Positions 54,335 through 63,758 of a stretch of 64,000 nucleotides of DNA are shown here, in pieces. The DNA is from Actinoplanes teichomyceticus ATCC 31121 (GTDB lineage: Bacteria; Actinomycetota; Actinomycetes; Mycobacteriales; Micromonosporaceae): NCBI RefSeq assembly GCF_003711105.1, contig NZ_CP023865.1, positions 7,113,001 to 7,177,000 of the forward strand, given 5' to 3'. The notes beneath the pieces were generated by a model. The model searched no databases and was not told where the DNA came from. It was given only the letters and a program-made list of their open reading frames with translations. The position numbers and the translations under genes are program-made. Position 1 is the stretch's first letter. Every line of letters starts with the position of its first letter.

Positions 54335-55100
54335 CGTGACTCCTTGTGACGCGGTGCGTCTCGTATGTGTTTGCTTCGCCGGAAACGGCCGGCCAAATGC
54401 GCGCCCAGCGCGAACTGACACACCAAAGCACTCACGGGCACGCGTGAGCACAGACTTCCGCCACTGCTGCGACGAAAACCTTTTAGGTGCGGATGCTCAA
54501 GCCACGAAGGGTGCCGAGGCATGAGTCGGCGCGACTGGCGACATCTCCATAGTCCGCCGATACCCATCCTCCGTCAAGCCGAGCGCACGCGGTCGCCCGG
54601 CCGACGTCAGTGAATCACGCCACCAGGGGGTCTTGAACTGCAATTATGCGCGTTTCCGGCGGTTCGCCGAGGCCGGTGGGAGACTGCCGGGCCACTCACT
54701 CGACGCATTTCGATCAACACCGTACGCGTCGGTCCGCCGCCGGGCCACTCATTTCGATCAACAAGATCGCCGCGTCGCACCACAACCCTTACCGGATCGC
54801 AACGTGGTCGCTCCCCGTGACCGGCGACGGCGAGCGCGGCGCCGCCCGGTCCGATCGGTCGCCGCCGCCCCCGCCACTCCGCCCGAGCCACCGGGCCGCC
54901 GCCGGGCGCCGCCCGCACCGCCCTCGATCCGCCGTCGGCCCAGCGCTCGATCGGCCCCGCCCACAGCCCCGGCCGAACACCGTGGCCTTTCGGGCAAATT
55001 CGGGCAAACGTGGGCGACAAATGGTGACAAACACCGCGTATTTCTGTCGCCTAGCTGACATGCTCCGCTGGCTCGGCCCCCCTCCGTCGTTGCCCCCAGC
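54335..55100. other. 766-bp gene-free region upstream of the Pel-like operon
   Basis: No convincing gene on either strand. It holds an imperfect direct repeat: a CCGGGCCACTCA and TTTCGATCAACA pair at about 54687-54720, and again, closer together, at about 54738-54763. It should contain promoters for the divergent coiled-coil gene and the GT4 gene. I looked for a c-di-GMP or c-di-AMP riboswitch and did not recognise one. Confidence 0.5.
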
Positions 55101-56612
55101 GTGAATCCGACCCCGTCGCGCGAGCGCATCTGTCTCCTCACCGGCGGCGGGTACCCGTACCGGCGGGACGCACTCGGAGGCTGGTGCCGGACCCTCGTCG
55201 AAGGGCTGCACCGGTTCCACTTCGAGTTGCTCACCGTCACGGATCGGGAACTGCCGTCCGCACCCGCGTACCCGCTTCCGGCCAACGTCGGCTCGGCGCG
55301 CGCCATCGCGCTCGGCCGCGAACCGGCCCGCTTCGAGCGCCGCCGCGCCCAGTTGCCCGACGGCGCCGTCGACGCGGTCGCCGAGCTGTGCCACGGGCTG
55401 CTCGACGACGCCGGCGCCGACCGGTTCGCCGGCGGGCTGCGGTGGATCGCCGACCTGGCCGGCAACCGGCCCAGCCCGCTCAGCCGGCTGCCACTGGCCG
55501 ACAAGCTGCTGGACGCGTGGCGGGGGCGGCCCGAGGCCGTACCCGGACAGGAGCCGCCCGCGCCGAAGCTCAGCGTGCGCGACGCGCGGACCGCGGCCAC
55601 CCTGCTGCGGCACGCCCTGCGCGCCCTCGCCGTGCCGGTCCCGGAAGCCGCCCTGGTGCACTGCGTGGGCGGCACCACCGCGCTGCTGGCGGCGCTGTCC
55701 GGCCGCTGGCGCAGCGGTACGCCGCTGCTGCTCACCGAGGCCCGCGCCCCGGTGACGAGGCAGCGGCCGGGTGAGGAGCGGCTCTCCCCCGCGGTCCGCC
55801 TGATCCTGCGCCGGTTCCGCGCCGCCGTGGCCCACGCCGGCTACGCCGAGGCCCAGCTGATCGCGCCACTGAGCGCCTACCACCACGACCGGGCGCTGGC
55901 ACGCGGCGCGCAGCCGGCGCGCCTGGTCCCGGTGCCGGCCGGGGTGGACCCGCAGGAGTACCCGGGTGCCGCCGAACCGGACGCGCCGCCGACCGTGGTC
56001 TGGGCCGGCAGCGGCGGCCCGGACAGCGGCCTCACCCTCGTGCTGGACGCGTTCACCGAGGTCGCGGCCGCGCTGCCGGGCGCGGTGCTGCACCTCGTCG
56101 GGGTCACCGCCAAGCACGAGGAGCACTGCGCCGACCGGATCGAGCTCACCGGACTGGGCCGCGCCGTCCGGCTGCACCCGCTGCCCGCCGACCCGCGGGA
56201 GCGGTTCACCGTCGGCCAGGTCGTGGCGCACGTGCCGGGACCGTCCGACCCGCCGTACCGGCTGGCCGAGGCGATGATGTCGGGCCGCCCGGTGGTCGCC
56301 GTGGACATCGGCCCGGCCGGCGAGACGCTCGGCGACACCGGCGTGGTGGTCCCCGCGGGCGACCCGTCCGAGCTCGCCGCCGCCATCGTCGGCCTGCTGC
56401 GCGAGACGCCCCGGCGGCGCGCGCTGGGCGACGCGGCCCGCCAGCGCGCGCTCGACCACTTCACCGTCAACCGGGTGGTGCGGGTGTACAGCGCCCTCTA
56501 CACCGACCTGGCCGCGCCACCCCCGGCGCCGGCCTTCGAACTGGCGCTCGCCGTTCCGGCGCCCCGGACCCCCATGCCGGCCACACTGCGCTGGCTCACC
56601 AGGGAGGACTGA
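55101..56612 (+). CDS. PelF-like GT4 glycosyltransferase
   Basis: 503 aa; GTG start. The N terminus, CLLTGGGYPYRRDALGGW followed by CRTLVEGLHRF, closely follows the PelF/DUF3492 pattern (CLLTEGTYPY..GG.S.W). The C half is a GT4 donor domain: TVVWAGSGGPDSGLTLVLDA, VVAHVPGPSDPPYRLAEAMM, SGRPVVAVDIGPAGE. The first Glu of the usual E-x7-E motif is not evident (Ser/Asp there), a point against full conservation. PelF uses UDP-GalNAc/GlcNAc to make Pel polymer in the cytosol. First gene of a three-gene operon with a polytopic protein and a spherulin-4-like protein. Confidence 0.87.
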   Translation: MNPTPSRERICLLTGGGYPYRRDALGGWCRTLVEGLHRFHFELLTVTDRELPSAPAYPLPANVGSARAIALGREPARFERRRAQLPDGAVDAVAELCHGLLDDAGADRFAGGLRWIADLAGNRPSPLSRLPLADKLLDAWRGRPEAVPGQEPPAPKLSVRDARTAATLLRHALRALAVPVPEAALVHCVGGTTALLAALSGRWRSGTPLLLTEARAPVTRQRPGEERLSPAVRLILRRFRAAVAHAGYAEAQLIAPLSAYHHDRALARGAQPARLVPVPAGVDPQEYPGAAEPDAPPTVVWAGSGGPDSGLTLVLDAFTEVAAALPGAVLHLVGVTAKHEEHCADRIELTGLGRAVRLHPLPADPRERFTVGQVVAHVPGPSDPPYRLAEAMMSGRPVVAVDIGPAGETLGDTGVVVPAGDPSELAAAIVGLLRETPRRRALGDAARQRALDHFTVNRVVRVYSALYTDLAAPPPAPAFELALAVPAPRTPMPATLRWLTRED

Positions 56613-56613
56613 A

Positions 56614-59600
56614 ATGACGATCACTCCCCCACGCGGGACCAGCGGCACCTCCCGCCACCCCGCCCGCAACCGGCGCCGCCGCCCCCAGACGCCGGGCGAG
56701 CCGCGGCACGCCGCCGCCGGTGGGGCGGCGCCGGAGGAGACGCCGGCCCCCCGCCGCTGCTCCGACAAGCCGGGCCGGCATCCGGGTGAGCGACCCGGAG
56801 ACGCGTCCGAGGACGTACGGACGCCGACCGGCGTACACCCGGAGACCGGCGACGATCCGGCGGCGCCGTTTCCGCTGCGTCCCGCCGTGCCGCAGCCGTC
56901 GGGCCGAGCTGTGCCGGTTGTGCGGCCACCGGTTCCCGGGCCGCCGGCTCCGGCGTCGCCGTTCTCCGTGGCGCCGGAGCCGGCCCCGTCGTTCCCGGCG
57001 GGGCCGCTCCCGGGGTCACCGCTCCCGCCGGCATCGCCGTCCGGCTCACCGCTGCCGGTGGCAACGCCCCGCACTTCACCGCTTCCGGGCGCAACAGCGA
57101 TCGACTCGCCGCTGCCACCGGCGGCACCCACCGGCTCACCGCTGCCGGCGGCACTCCGGTCGGCGGCGTCACCTCCGTCACCGGCGATCGCCGAGGCCGG
57201 CGGATTGGGGGCGCGGCTCTACGAGGTGCTGTCCGACTCGGAGCGGGAAACCGCGGTCGCCGAGACGTTGCTGTTCGTGAAGCCGGCCTTCGCCACGGCC
57301 CTGCCCGGTCGCGGGCCGCGCGGCACGGCTGCGCGCGGCCCGGCGGAGCTGCCGGGGGCAGATGCCGGGCGTGGAGCGGACACCTTCGCCGGGACGGATG
57401 TTCGCGCAACGGCAGGTGCCGGGCGCGGAGCGGACCCGCTCCCTCGGACGCGGTGGCCCGGTCCGATCGCCGGGCCGGGGGTGGACCCGGCCGACGGGAC
57501 CGGTCGGGCTCGCGCGGGGGCCGCCCTGGGAGTCGACGCACTCGGCCGGCCGATCTCGGCGGGCGCCGGGCCCGCTCCCGGGGTGGAGTGGCTCGGCGCG
57601 ACGGCTTCGCCGGACGTGAGCACGGTGCCCGGGGTGGATGCGGGCTGCCCGGGAGACGAGCCCGAGGTTTCCGCTCCCGCGAGTCCCGCGACGGTTCCGC
57701 CGGCCGAGCGACCGGGTCGGCGGGACGTCACCCCGATGACGGAGAGGTTCCTGTTCGGGACGCCGGCCCGCCATGCGCACGAGCCGCGGTCGCCGATCGA
57801 CGGGACGGCGGAGACGCTGCTGTTCGCGGGACTGGCCCGGGCTCTGGCGACCGCCGAGGGCACCACAGACCCGCGCCGGCCCGGCGATGCGCAGGCCCGG
57901 GCGCGGCACCAGCAAGCCGCGACCGGGCCGGCCGACACCCGAGAGCATCGGTCGATCGACAGCACGCCCGCCTGGACCGAAAACGACCGCCCGGGCGCGG
58001 CGCATGAGCCGCCCGGCGCCGGAGGTGAGCCGCCGCGGGCCGAGGACGGGGACGAGCCCCCGGCCCGCGGCGGGGCCGCCGGGGCCGGCGAGGGCCCCGC
58101 CTGGGGTGGCCCGGTCCCCGCGTGGGCCGGTGGTGCGTCGGCTCTCGCCGGGTACCGCCGGGGTGCGGCGGGATCAGCGACCGCGCCGGCGGAGAGCGCG
58201 GCGGGGCTCGGCACCCGGTCCGCGGGAGACGGAGGCGCGGCCTCGGGGCACGACCCGGCGTACCGGGAAATCGACGGCGCCGGCCACCGCGGGCCGGAAG
58301 GCCGCCATCGGACCTGGACCGATCCTGATCAGGGTGCGGTGGAGTCGGCCGGGGGGTCGCGTGCCCGCCGACGTGGATGGCGTAAGCGGGACCGGACCGC
58401 CGCCCCGGCGGAGGCGGCCACGGCCTCGACCGGGTGGACGGCCTCGGTCGGGTGGACGCCGAACCGCGAGCGGAACCGGCCGGCCGCCGACCGGAACATC
58501 CCCGCAGCCGACGATCCGCGAGACGGGACCGCGGCCGACCCGGACGCTCCCACAGCCGGCACGCCACGACAACGGGCCGCCACGGCTGAACCGAACGTCT
58601 CCACGGTCGACGACCTGCCGCACCGGGCCGCCGCGGCCGGACCGGCCGGCTCCGCGGCACATGATCTCCGGGACGGCCTCTGCCGGCCGGGGGCCGATGT
58701 GCCGGACGGGACCGACGGGTCGGACGTCCGGCTGGGACCGGGGCCCCAGCGACGTGCCGCCCGGCGGCGGGCGCGGGGTCCGGAGCGACCCACCACGGCC
58801 GCGGACGCCGCCTGGAAGGCGTTCACCGAGGGCGACCGGGAACCGGGCGCCGAGATCCGCACCGGGCGGCGCGCCAGGCGCCGCCGGACGTCCCCGAACG
58901 CCGGGTCGCCCCCGCCCAGCGAGACCTCCCCGACCAGCGAGACGTCCGCCAGCAGCGAGACGTCCCCGACCAGCGAGACCTCCGCGAGCAGCGAGACGCC
59001 CGCGAGTATCGGAGTGTCCGCGAACAACGGGACATCGGCGAGTGCCGCGGCGGGCGCGGGTGCCGGGACATCCGGGAACACCGCAGCGGGCACGATCGCC
59101 GGGGCGGCCTCGATCGGCGAGCCCGGGTCTGCGCTGAACCCCGGGCCCGAGCCCGCGTGCGAATCCGCGGCCGGGGCAGCGCCGCAGCGGCGGCTGTTCC
59201 TCTGGCCGGTCGCCCTGCGCTGCCTGCTGTACCTCGGGCCGCTCAGCGTCGCCGTCGCCGGGATCGGCGCGCTGGAGCGGGTCGCCTGGCCCGTTCCCGC
59301 CGCCACGCTGCTGCTCGGCTGGGCCGCGGCGCAGGCGCTGACCAGCGTCGGCGTCACGGTGGCGCGGCGCGCCGGGCGGGCGGCGGCGGCCCGCCTGGTC
59401 GGCGCCGGGTTCGCCGCGGTCACCGCCCTGTGGTGCGCGCTGGTGTGGATCGCGCCGGCCACCGTGCTGGGGCCGGACCGGCTGCTCGCCGCGTCGGTCG
59501 GCGCGGGCGGGCTGGCCACCCTGGCGACGGTGACCGCGGCGCTGGTCACCCGGTCCGAGGCGGCGGTGATCCGCTGGTACCTGCCGTGCTGGCTGCTGGC

Positions 59601-60348
59601 CGGCGCGACACTGGCCGCGGTCGGCGGGACCGGTTGGGCGGGGTACGTCCCGGTGGAGACGCTGCTGCCGGCGGCGCTCGTGCTGGCGCTGGTCCGGGCG
59701 TTCCGGCCGGTCGTGCTGGGCGGGCCGGGGGGCCGGATCCCGCGCCTGACCGCGGCGGAACGCCGGCGCGGGCTCGCGTACCTGATCATCGGCATCTCGC
59801 AGGCGATCTGCGCGGCGCTGCTCTGGCAGGCCGGTCCGGCCGTCACCCCGGCGCCGGCCGCGCTGCCGCTGCTCCTCTCGGTTCCGCTGCTGGAAGCCCT
59901 GATCGGCTGGCACACCGCGCGGATCGACGCCGGGCTCGACTGCGCGGAGAGCACCGCCGAGCTGGACCGGCACGTCCGCAACGTCACGGTGATCACGCTG
60001 GCCGGGCTGCTCCCGCCGCTGGCCGCCGGCGGGGCGCTGGCGCTGGTGGCGTACCAGCTCCCGTACGGACTGGCCAGCCTCTCCGGCGCCCGGGAGGCGG
60101 CGCTCGCGCTGGCCGCCGGGACGCTGCTCGGCGGAGTGTTCGCGGTCACGTTCCTGCTCGCCGCGCGGCGCCGTACCGGCATCGCCGCCACCCTGGCCGC
60201 CGGCCCGCCGCTGGCCACCCTCACCCTGCCGCTGTTCCCGCAGGCCGCGGGTCCGCTGCCGCTCGCCGTCGCCGTACTGGCCGCGACGCACGTGGCCGGC
60301 CTGCTCATCGTCGCCCTGACCGCCGCCGATCTTCGGAGGACACCGTGA
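56614..60348 (+). CDS. Giant disordered-region membrane protein, possible PelG analogue
   Basis: 1244 aa from ATG 56614, one base after the GT4 stop, with AGGGAGG upstream. Residues 1 to about 858 are Pro/Ala/Gly/Arg/Glu-rich and low-complexity; amid them short hydrophobic motifs repeat: AVAETLLFVKPAFA (about 215-228), TERFLFGTPARH (about 376-387) and TAETLLFAGLARAL (about 399-412). Six-residue SETSxx repeats lie at 769-798. From about 861 to 1244 come some ten to twelve hydrophobic segments. Size and place after a PelF-like gene suggest the role of PelG (MOP-type exporter), but no PelG signature is certain. Cytosolic tail could recruit the GT through the repeated motifs. Start is secure; the N-terminal length is unusual. 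Confidence 0.8.
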   Translation: MTITPPRGTSGTSRHPARNRRRRPQTPGEPRHAAAGGAAPEETPAPRRCSDKPGRHPGERPGDASEDVRTPTGVHPETGDDPAAPFPLRPAVPQPSGRAVPVVRPPVPGPPAPASPFSVAPEPAPSFPAGPLPGSPLPPASPSGSPLPVATPRTSPLPGATAIDSPLPPAAPTGSPLPAALRSAASPPSPAIAEAGGLGARLYEVLSDSERETAVAETLLFVKPAFATALPGRGPRGTAARGPAELPGADAGRGADTFAGTDVRATAGAGRGADPLPRTRWPGPIAGPGVDPADGTGRARAGAALGVDALGRPISAGAGPAPGVEWLGATASPDVSTVPGVDAGCPGDEPEVSAPASPATVPPAERPGRRDVTPMTERFLFGTPARHAHEPRSPIDGTAETLLFAGLARALATAEGTTDPRRPGDAQARARHQQAATGPADTREHRSIDSTPAWTENDRPGAAHEPPGAGGEPPRAEDGDEPPARGGAAGAGEGPAWGGPVPAWAGGASALAGYRRGAAGSATAPAESAAGLGTRSAGDGGAASGHDPAYREIDGAGHRGPEGRHRTWTDPDQGAVESAGGSRARRRGWRKRDRTAAPAEAATASTGWTASVGWTPNRERNRPAADRNIPAADDPRDGTAADPDAPTAGTPRQRAATAEPNVSTVDDLPHRAAAAGPAGSAAHDLRDGLCRPGADVPDGTDGSDVRLGPGPQRRAARRRARGPERPTTAADAAWKAFTEGDREPGAEIRTGRRARRRRTSPNAGSPPPSETSPTSETSASSETSPTSETSASSETPASIGVSANNGTSASAAAGAGAGTSGNTAAGTIAGAASIGEPGSALNPGPEPACESAAGAAPQRRLFLWPVALRCLLYLGPLSVAVAGIGALERVAWPVPAATLLLGWAAAQALTSVGVTVARRAGRAAAARLVGAGFAAVTALWCALVWIAPATVLGPDRLLAASVGAGGLATLATVTAALVTRSEAAVIRWYLPCWLLAGATLAAVGGTGWAGYVPVETLLPAALVLALVRAFRPVVLGGPGGRIPRLTAAERRRGLAYLIIGISQAICAALLWQAGPAVTPAPAALPLLLSVPLLEALIGWHTARIDAGLDCAESTAELDRHVRNVTVITLAGLLPPLAAGGALALVAYQLPYGLASLSGAREAALALAAGTLLGGVFAVTFLLAARRRTGIAATLAAGPPLATLTLPLFPQAAGPLPLAVAVLAATHVAGLLIVALTAADLRRTP
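58918..59007 (+). repeat. 18-bp in-frame repeat, five copies
   Basis: Five 18-bp units translate to SETSPT or SETSAS variants (residues 769-798 of the giant membrane protein). They sit just before the membrane domain and would change linker length in steps of six residues. Confidence 0.92.
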
Positions 60349-60914
60349 AGACCCTGTTCCCGCCGTACGCCCACCCCGGCCCCGAACTGGAGCTCGACGC
60401 CGACACCTGGATCGTGCGCGAGCACCCCGGTGACCGGCGCACCCTGCACCAGTCGCTGGGGCGTATCGACCTGGACTGGGGCAGCCGTTCCCTGGCCGAC
60501 GTCCTCACCGACGTGGACGCCTGGCGGGCCGACGGCGTGGAAGGCCTGTTCCTGGACCGCGCGCCGGCCTGCTCCGGCGGCGTCGGCCCGGTCGCCCTGA
60601 CGGTACGGCTGGCGGCCCGCCGTGGCCTGCACCGGGTCGTCCTGAACCCGGGGGTGCCGACGCACCCGCTCTACCGGGATCTGGGGGTGCGGATCTGCAC
60701 GTTCGACGGGCCGTGGTCGGCGTACCAGACCTGGGACGGCGACGGCACCCGCCCCGGCGACGGCCACCTCGTGCACGGCGTACCGTCTGCCCTGCTCACC
60801 GCGGCCCGGCGCCTGATGGGCCGGCGCGGCGCCGGCTTCGGCCTGGCCACCGACGCCACCCCGGAACTGAGCCCGGCGGGCGCGCCGGGCGGCGGCGCCC
60901 ACAGCGCCGACTGA
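60345..60914 (+). CDS. Spherulin-4-like (SS4/GH114-related) protein, short form
   Basis: 189 aa from GTG 60345, overlapping the previous stop (GTGA). Matches to the spherulation-specific family 4 pattern: YAHPGPELELDADTW, a repeated DVDAWRADGVEGLFLDRAP with the acidic strand end, and LHRVVLNPGVPTHPLYRDLG. The family is a TIM barrel related to endo-alpha-1,4-polygalactosaminidases and to the hydrolase domain of PelA. This copy is shorter than usual (about 230 aa) and has no signal peptide, so it may be intracellular or lack activity. Third gene of the Pel-like operon. Confidence 0.83.
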   Translation: MKTLFPPYAHPGPELELDADTWIVREHPGDRRTLHQSLGRIDLDWGSRSLADVLTDVDAWRADGVEGLFLDRAPACSGGVGPVALTVRLAARRGLHRVVLNPGVPTHPLYRDLGVRICTFDGPWSAYQTWDGDGTRPGDGHLVHGVPSALLTAARRLMGRRGAGFGLATDATPELSPAGAPGGGAHSAD

Positions 60915-60951
60915 CGCCCTCCGGTACGCCAGCCCCGCCCGCCCGTGGCCC

Positions 60952-61005
60952 GGCTGGTGCCGGCGGCGGTCGCCCGATCCGGGATGACCACCGCCGGCAC
61001 CAGCC
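60952..61005 (+). terminator. Strong hairpin ending the Pel-like operon
   Basis: 60952-60971 and 60986-61005 are 20-bp arms with a single mismatch and a 14-base loop, 38 bp after the last stop. No T-run. Confidence 0.8.
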
Positions 61006-61129
61006 GACGGCAGGGAGCCGGCACTGAGCGCTGTCATCCGGCCGGGAGGGCAGGCCTTCGGCCATCAGCCGGAAGCCGGCCGGACTCGAAACCCGCGGCT
61101 CAACCCGGCCGGAGACCGCTCCCAGCACC

Positions 61130-61320
61130 AACGGCAACCGGCGCCGGCAACCGCGACCACCAGACCCCGCCGCCTGGCGACCAGGAACCCCAGCCCCAGA
61201 CCACCACAACCGGCCCCGGCAACCGCGACCACCACAACCGCCGCCTGGCAACCCCAGCCCCAGACCACCACAACCGGCCCCGGCAACCGCGAACCCCCGC
61301 CACCGAACCACCACGACCGG
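61130..61320. repeat. Imperfect 64-72-bp tandem repeat
   Basis: GGCAACCGCGA recurs at 61146, 61218 and 61282 within longer matching blocks rich in CCACAACCGGCCCC and CCCCAGCCCCAG. About 2.7 copies. Together with the hairpin at 60952-61005 it fills the 490-bp gap before mutM; no gene seen there. Confidence 0.85.
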
Positions 61321-61404
61321 CCTCAGACCTCGCATGCCGTCCCCGTAAGGAGAGGCGCGGGAGGGCGGCGCGACGCACGGGGCCGGGTCGTGGACTCGGG
61401 CGGC

Positions 61405-62259
61405 TCAGGTCGTACGCGAGCGGGGTTTCGGCTGGCACCGCGGGCAACTGAACGACGACCGGTTCATGAAGCTCTCCCGTCGCAGGAGCGCGCCGCAGCG
61501 ACGGCAGGGCTCCCCCTCGCGGCCGTACGCGTTCAGGGACCGGTCGAAGTACCCGCTCTCGCCGTTGACGTTCACGTAGAGCTCGTCGAAGCTCGTCCCG
61601 CCGGCCGTGATCGCCTCGCCGAGGACGTCGCGGACGTGCCCGAGCAGGCGCTGGACCGCCGGGTGGGTGAGCTTGTCGGTGGGCCGGGTGCCGTGCAGTC
61701 CGGCCCGCCACAGGGCCTCGTCCGCGTAGATGTTGCCGACGCCGGAGATCAGCGTCTGGTCGAGCAGGGCGCGCTTGATCTCGGTGTGCCGCCCGCGGAG
61801 GCGGGCCGAGAACGCCGCGTCGTCGAAGAGCGGATCCATCGGGTCGCGGGCGATGTGCGAGATCTCGTCGGGCAGTTCCGCGCCGCCCTCGGAGACCGAC
61901 AGGCCGCCGAACGTGCGCTGGTCGACGAAACGCAGCTGCGGCCCACCGTCGGTGAAGGTGAAGCGGACCCGCAGGTGCTTCTCGTCCTCGGCGGTGGCCG
62001 GCTGCATCAGCAGCTGCCCGCTCATCCCGAGGTGGGCGATGATCGCGTCACCGGAGTCGAGCGGAAGCCACAGGTATTTGCCGCGGCGCGACACGTCCAG
62101 GATGGTGCGTCCGGTCAGCATGGCGACGAAGTGCCGGTCGCCGGGCAGGTGGCGGCGGATCGCCCGCGGGTGGCGCACCTCGACCGCCGCGATCGTGCGG
62201 CCGGCCACCCACTTGGCCAGGCCCATCCGGACGGTCTCGACCTCGGGAAGCTCGGGCAA
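61405..62259 (-). CDS. mutM: Formamidopyrimidine-DNA glycosylase
   Basis: 284 aa. Starts [14 protein letters not shown], with catalytic Pro2 and Glu3; Lys in GRTIL.. and [10 protein letters not shown]; helix-two-turn-helix [15 protein letters not shown]; zinc finger CRRCG..CPRCQ near the C terminus. Removes 8-oxoguanine and Fapy lesions and nicks the strand. Normal companion of rnc and smc; here split from both by glycan-related genes. Confidence 0.97.
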   Translation of the reverse strand: MPELPEVETVRMGLAKWVAGRTIAAVEVRHPRAIRRHLPGDRHFVAMLTGRTILDVSRRGKYLWLPLDSGDAIIAHLGMSGQLLMQPATAEDEKHLRVRFTFTDGGPQLRFVDQRTFGGLSVSEGGAELPDEISHIARDPMDPLFDDAAFSARLRGRHTEIKRALLDQTLISGVGNIYADEALWRAGLHGTRPTDKLTHPAVQRLLGHVRDVLGEAITAGGTSFDELYVNVNGESGYFDRSLNAYGREGEPCRRCGALLRRESFMNRSSFSCPRCQPKPRSRTT

Positions 62260-62444
62260 AAGGGGTCCTCAGGGATCGTCGTCGTAGGGCGGCGTCAACA
62301 GTACGCCGACGCCGAAGCCGGACCTGCCAGGCCGCTCGGCGGCACCGCCGGACTCGCACGCGCCCCGGACCGCTCCGCGGTACCGCCGGACCCGGCTTCA
62401 CCGGGATACGACACCACCGGAAGGCGGCATCACCGGAGAGACGG

Positions 62445-63758
62445 CTACATCGTGTACGGCCAGATCGTGATCAGGTAGGCGCCGTACCAGAGGCCGAAGA
62501 GCGCCCAGGCCCCGATCGACAGGATCGCGACCCGGGGGCGGGCCCGGGCTGCGGCGGCCACCGCCGGCAGCAGCGTCAGCAGCACCGGGAGCAGCAGCCG
62601 GGGCTTGGAGTGGTAGAAGCCGGCCTGGCCGTAGACCAGGACCATGGCGACCACGCCGTAGACGGCGAGCGGCAGCCATGGACGCTGGGCCAGCGCCACG
62701 CCGGCCGCGGCGAGCGCGGCCAGCAGGATCAGCCCGACGCTGACCTGCACCCAGCCGTCCGCACCGGTGAACGTGTCGTCCAGGAAGGTCAGCGTGCTGC
62801 GGCCGTAGTCGAACGACGTACCCCAGCCGGCGGTTTGGATCTTGAACCAGGCGGTCCAGTCACCGACCCGCCAGCCGACCCAGCCGAGGAAGAGCGGCAC
62901 CCCGGCGAGGGCGGTCGCGGCGGCGGCCAGCGGCGGCCAGACGCTCTCGGCGCCGTTCACTCCAATGCCGCTCGGTCCAACGCCACCGGCTCCAGCGCCA
63001 CTCACTCCGGCGCGACTCGCTGCGGCGCCGCTCACTCCGGCGCCACCCGCGGTGGCGGCGCGGCGGGCGCGGATGTCACGGACCGCGAGCAGCGCCGCGA
63101 CGGCCAGCGCCAACGCGGCCGCCGCGCCGGTCGGGCGGGTCAGGGCGGCGCCCAGGCCGAGCAGCCCGGCCGGCAGCCAGGCCCGCCGGTGGGCGGCGGC
63201 CAGCATGCCCGCCACCATGGCCAGGAACAGGCTTTCCGAGTACGCCATGGACAGCACCACCGACACCGGCGCCGAACAGCAGATCGCCACCAGCGCCCAG
63301 CCGGCCCGCCGGTCGTGCAGGGTGGTGCCGAGCAGGTGCAGCGCGATCGCGGCGCCGATCGAGGCGAGCCAGGCCACCCCGACCGCCGCCGTGCCGGGCG
63401 CGACGCCGAGCAGCGCGACGCCCCGGATCAGCATCGGGTAGAGCGGGAAGAACGCCAGCTCGTTGGCCTGCAGCACGTGGTTCTCGTCGTAGGTGTACCC
63501 CTGCGGGTACCCGTCCATCGCGACCCGCAGGAACCAGCCGCCGTCCCAGACCAGCAGCCGCTGCCAGACCCCGGTGTGCGAGGTCGACGCGCCGCCCAGC
63601 CACCAGACCATCAGCAGCTGCCCGATCCGGGTCAGCGCGAGCAGCCCGACCGCGACGGCGACCCCGCGGCCGCCGCCGGCGCGCGCCCAGAGCGTCTCCC
63701 GGGGCTCCTCGGCGTCCGAGGCCACCGGCGCCGTCTCACTCGGGCTTGTCGTCGCCAT
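62445..63758 (-). CDS. PIG-V-type membrane mannosyltransferase
   Basis: 437 aa with about ten hydrophobic segments. GT-C features of the PIG-V group: [15 protein letters not shown] after the first helix, [14 protein letters not shown], and [11 protein letters not shown]. It probably uses polyprenyl-phosphate mannose to mannosylate a lipid or glycan outside the membrane. Residues about 235-271 are a Gly/Ala/Val/Ser insertion of GVSGAG-like units with no counterpart expected in a membrane loop. ATG 63758 lies 23 bp inside the rnc end, so it is translationally coupled to rnc. Confidence 0.88.
   Translation of the reverse strand: MATTSPSETAPVASDAEEPRETLWARAGGGRGVAVAVGLLALTRIGQLLMVWWLGGASTSHTGVWQRLLVWDGGWFLRVAMDGYPQGYTYDENHVLQANELAFFPLYPMLIRGVALLGVAPGTAAVGVAWLASIGAAIALHLLGTTLHDRRAGWALVAICCSAPVSVVLSMAYSESLFLAMVAGMLAAAHRRAWLPAGLLGLGAALTRPTGAAAALALAVAALLAVRDIRARRAATAGGAGVSGAAASRAGVSGAGAGGVGPSGIGVNGAESVWPPLAAAATALAGVPLFLGWVGWRVGDWTAWFKIQTAGWGTSFDYGRSTLTFLDDTFTGADGWVQVSVGLILLAALAAAGVALAQRPWLPLAVYGVVAMVLVYGQAGFYHSKPRLLLPVLLTLLPAVAAAARARPRVAILSIGAWALFGLWYGAYLITIWPYTM

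Noticed and set aside
54335..55100. A riboswitch or small RNA upstream of the Pel-like operon
   Set aside because: I could not recognise a conserved aptamer core or a tRNA-like fold by eye; only an imperfect direct repeat is evident.
61041..61335. Minus-strand Gly/Trp/Val-rich frames before mutM
   Set aside because: They translate the 64-72-bp tandem repeat, have no SD and overlap the hairpin region.
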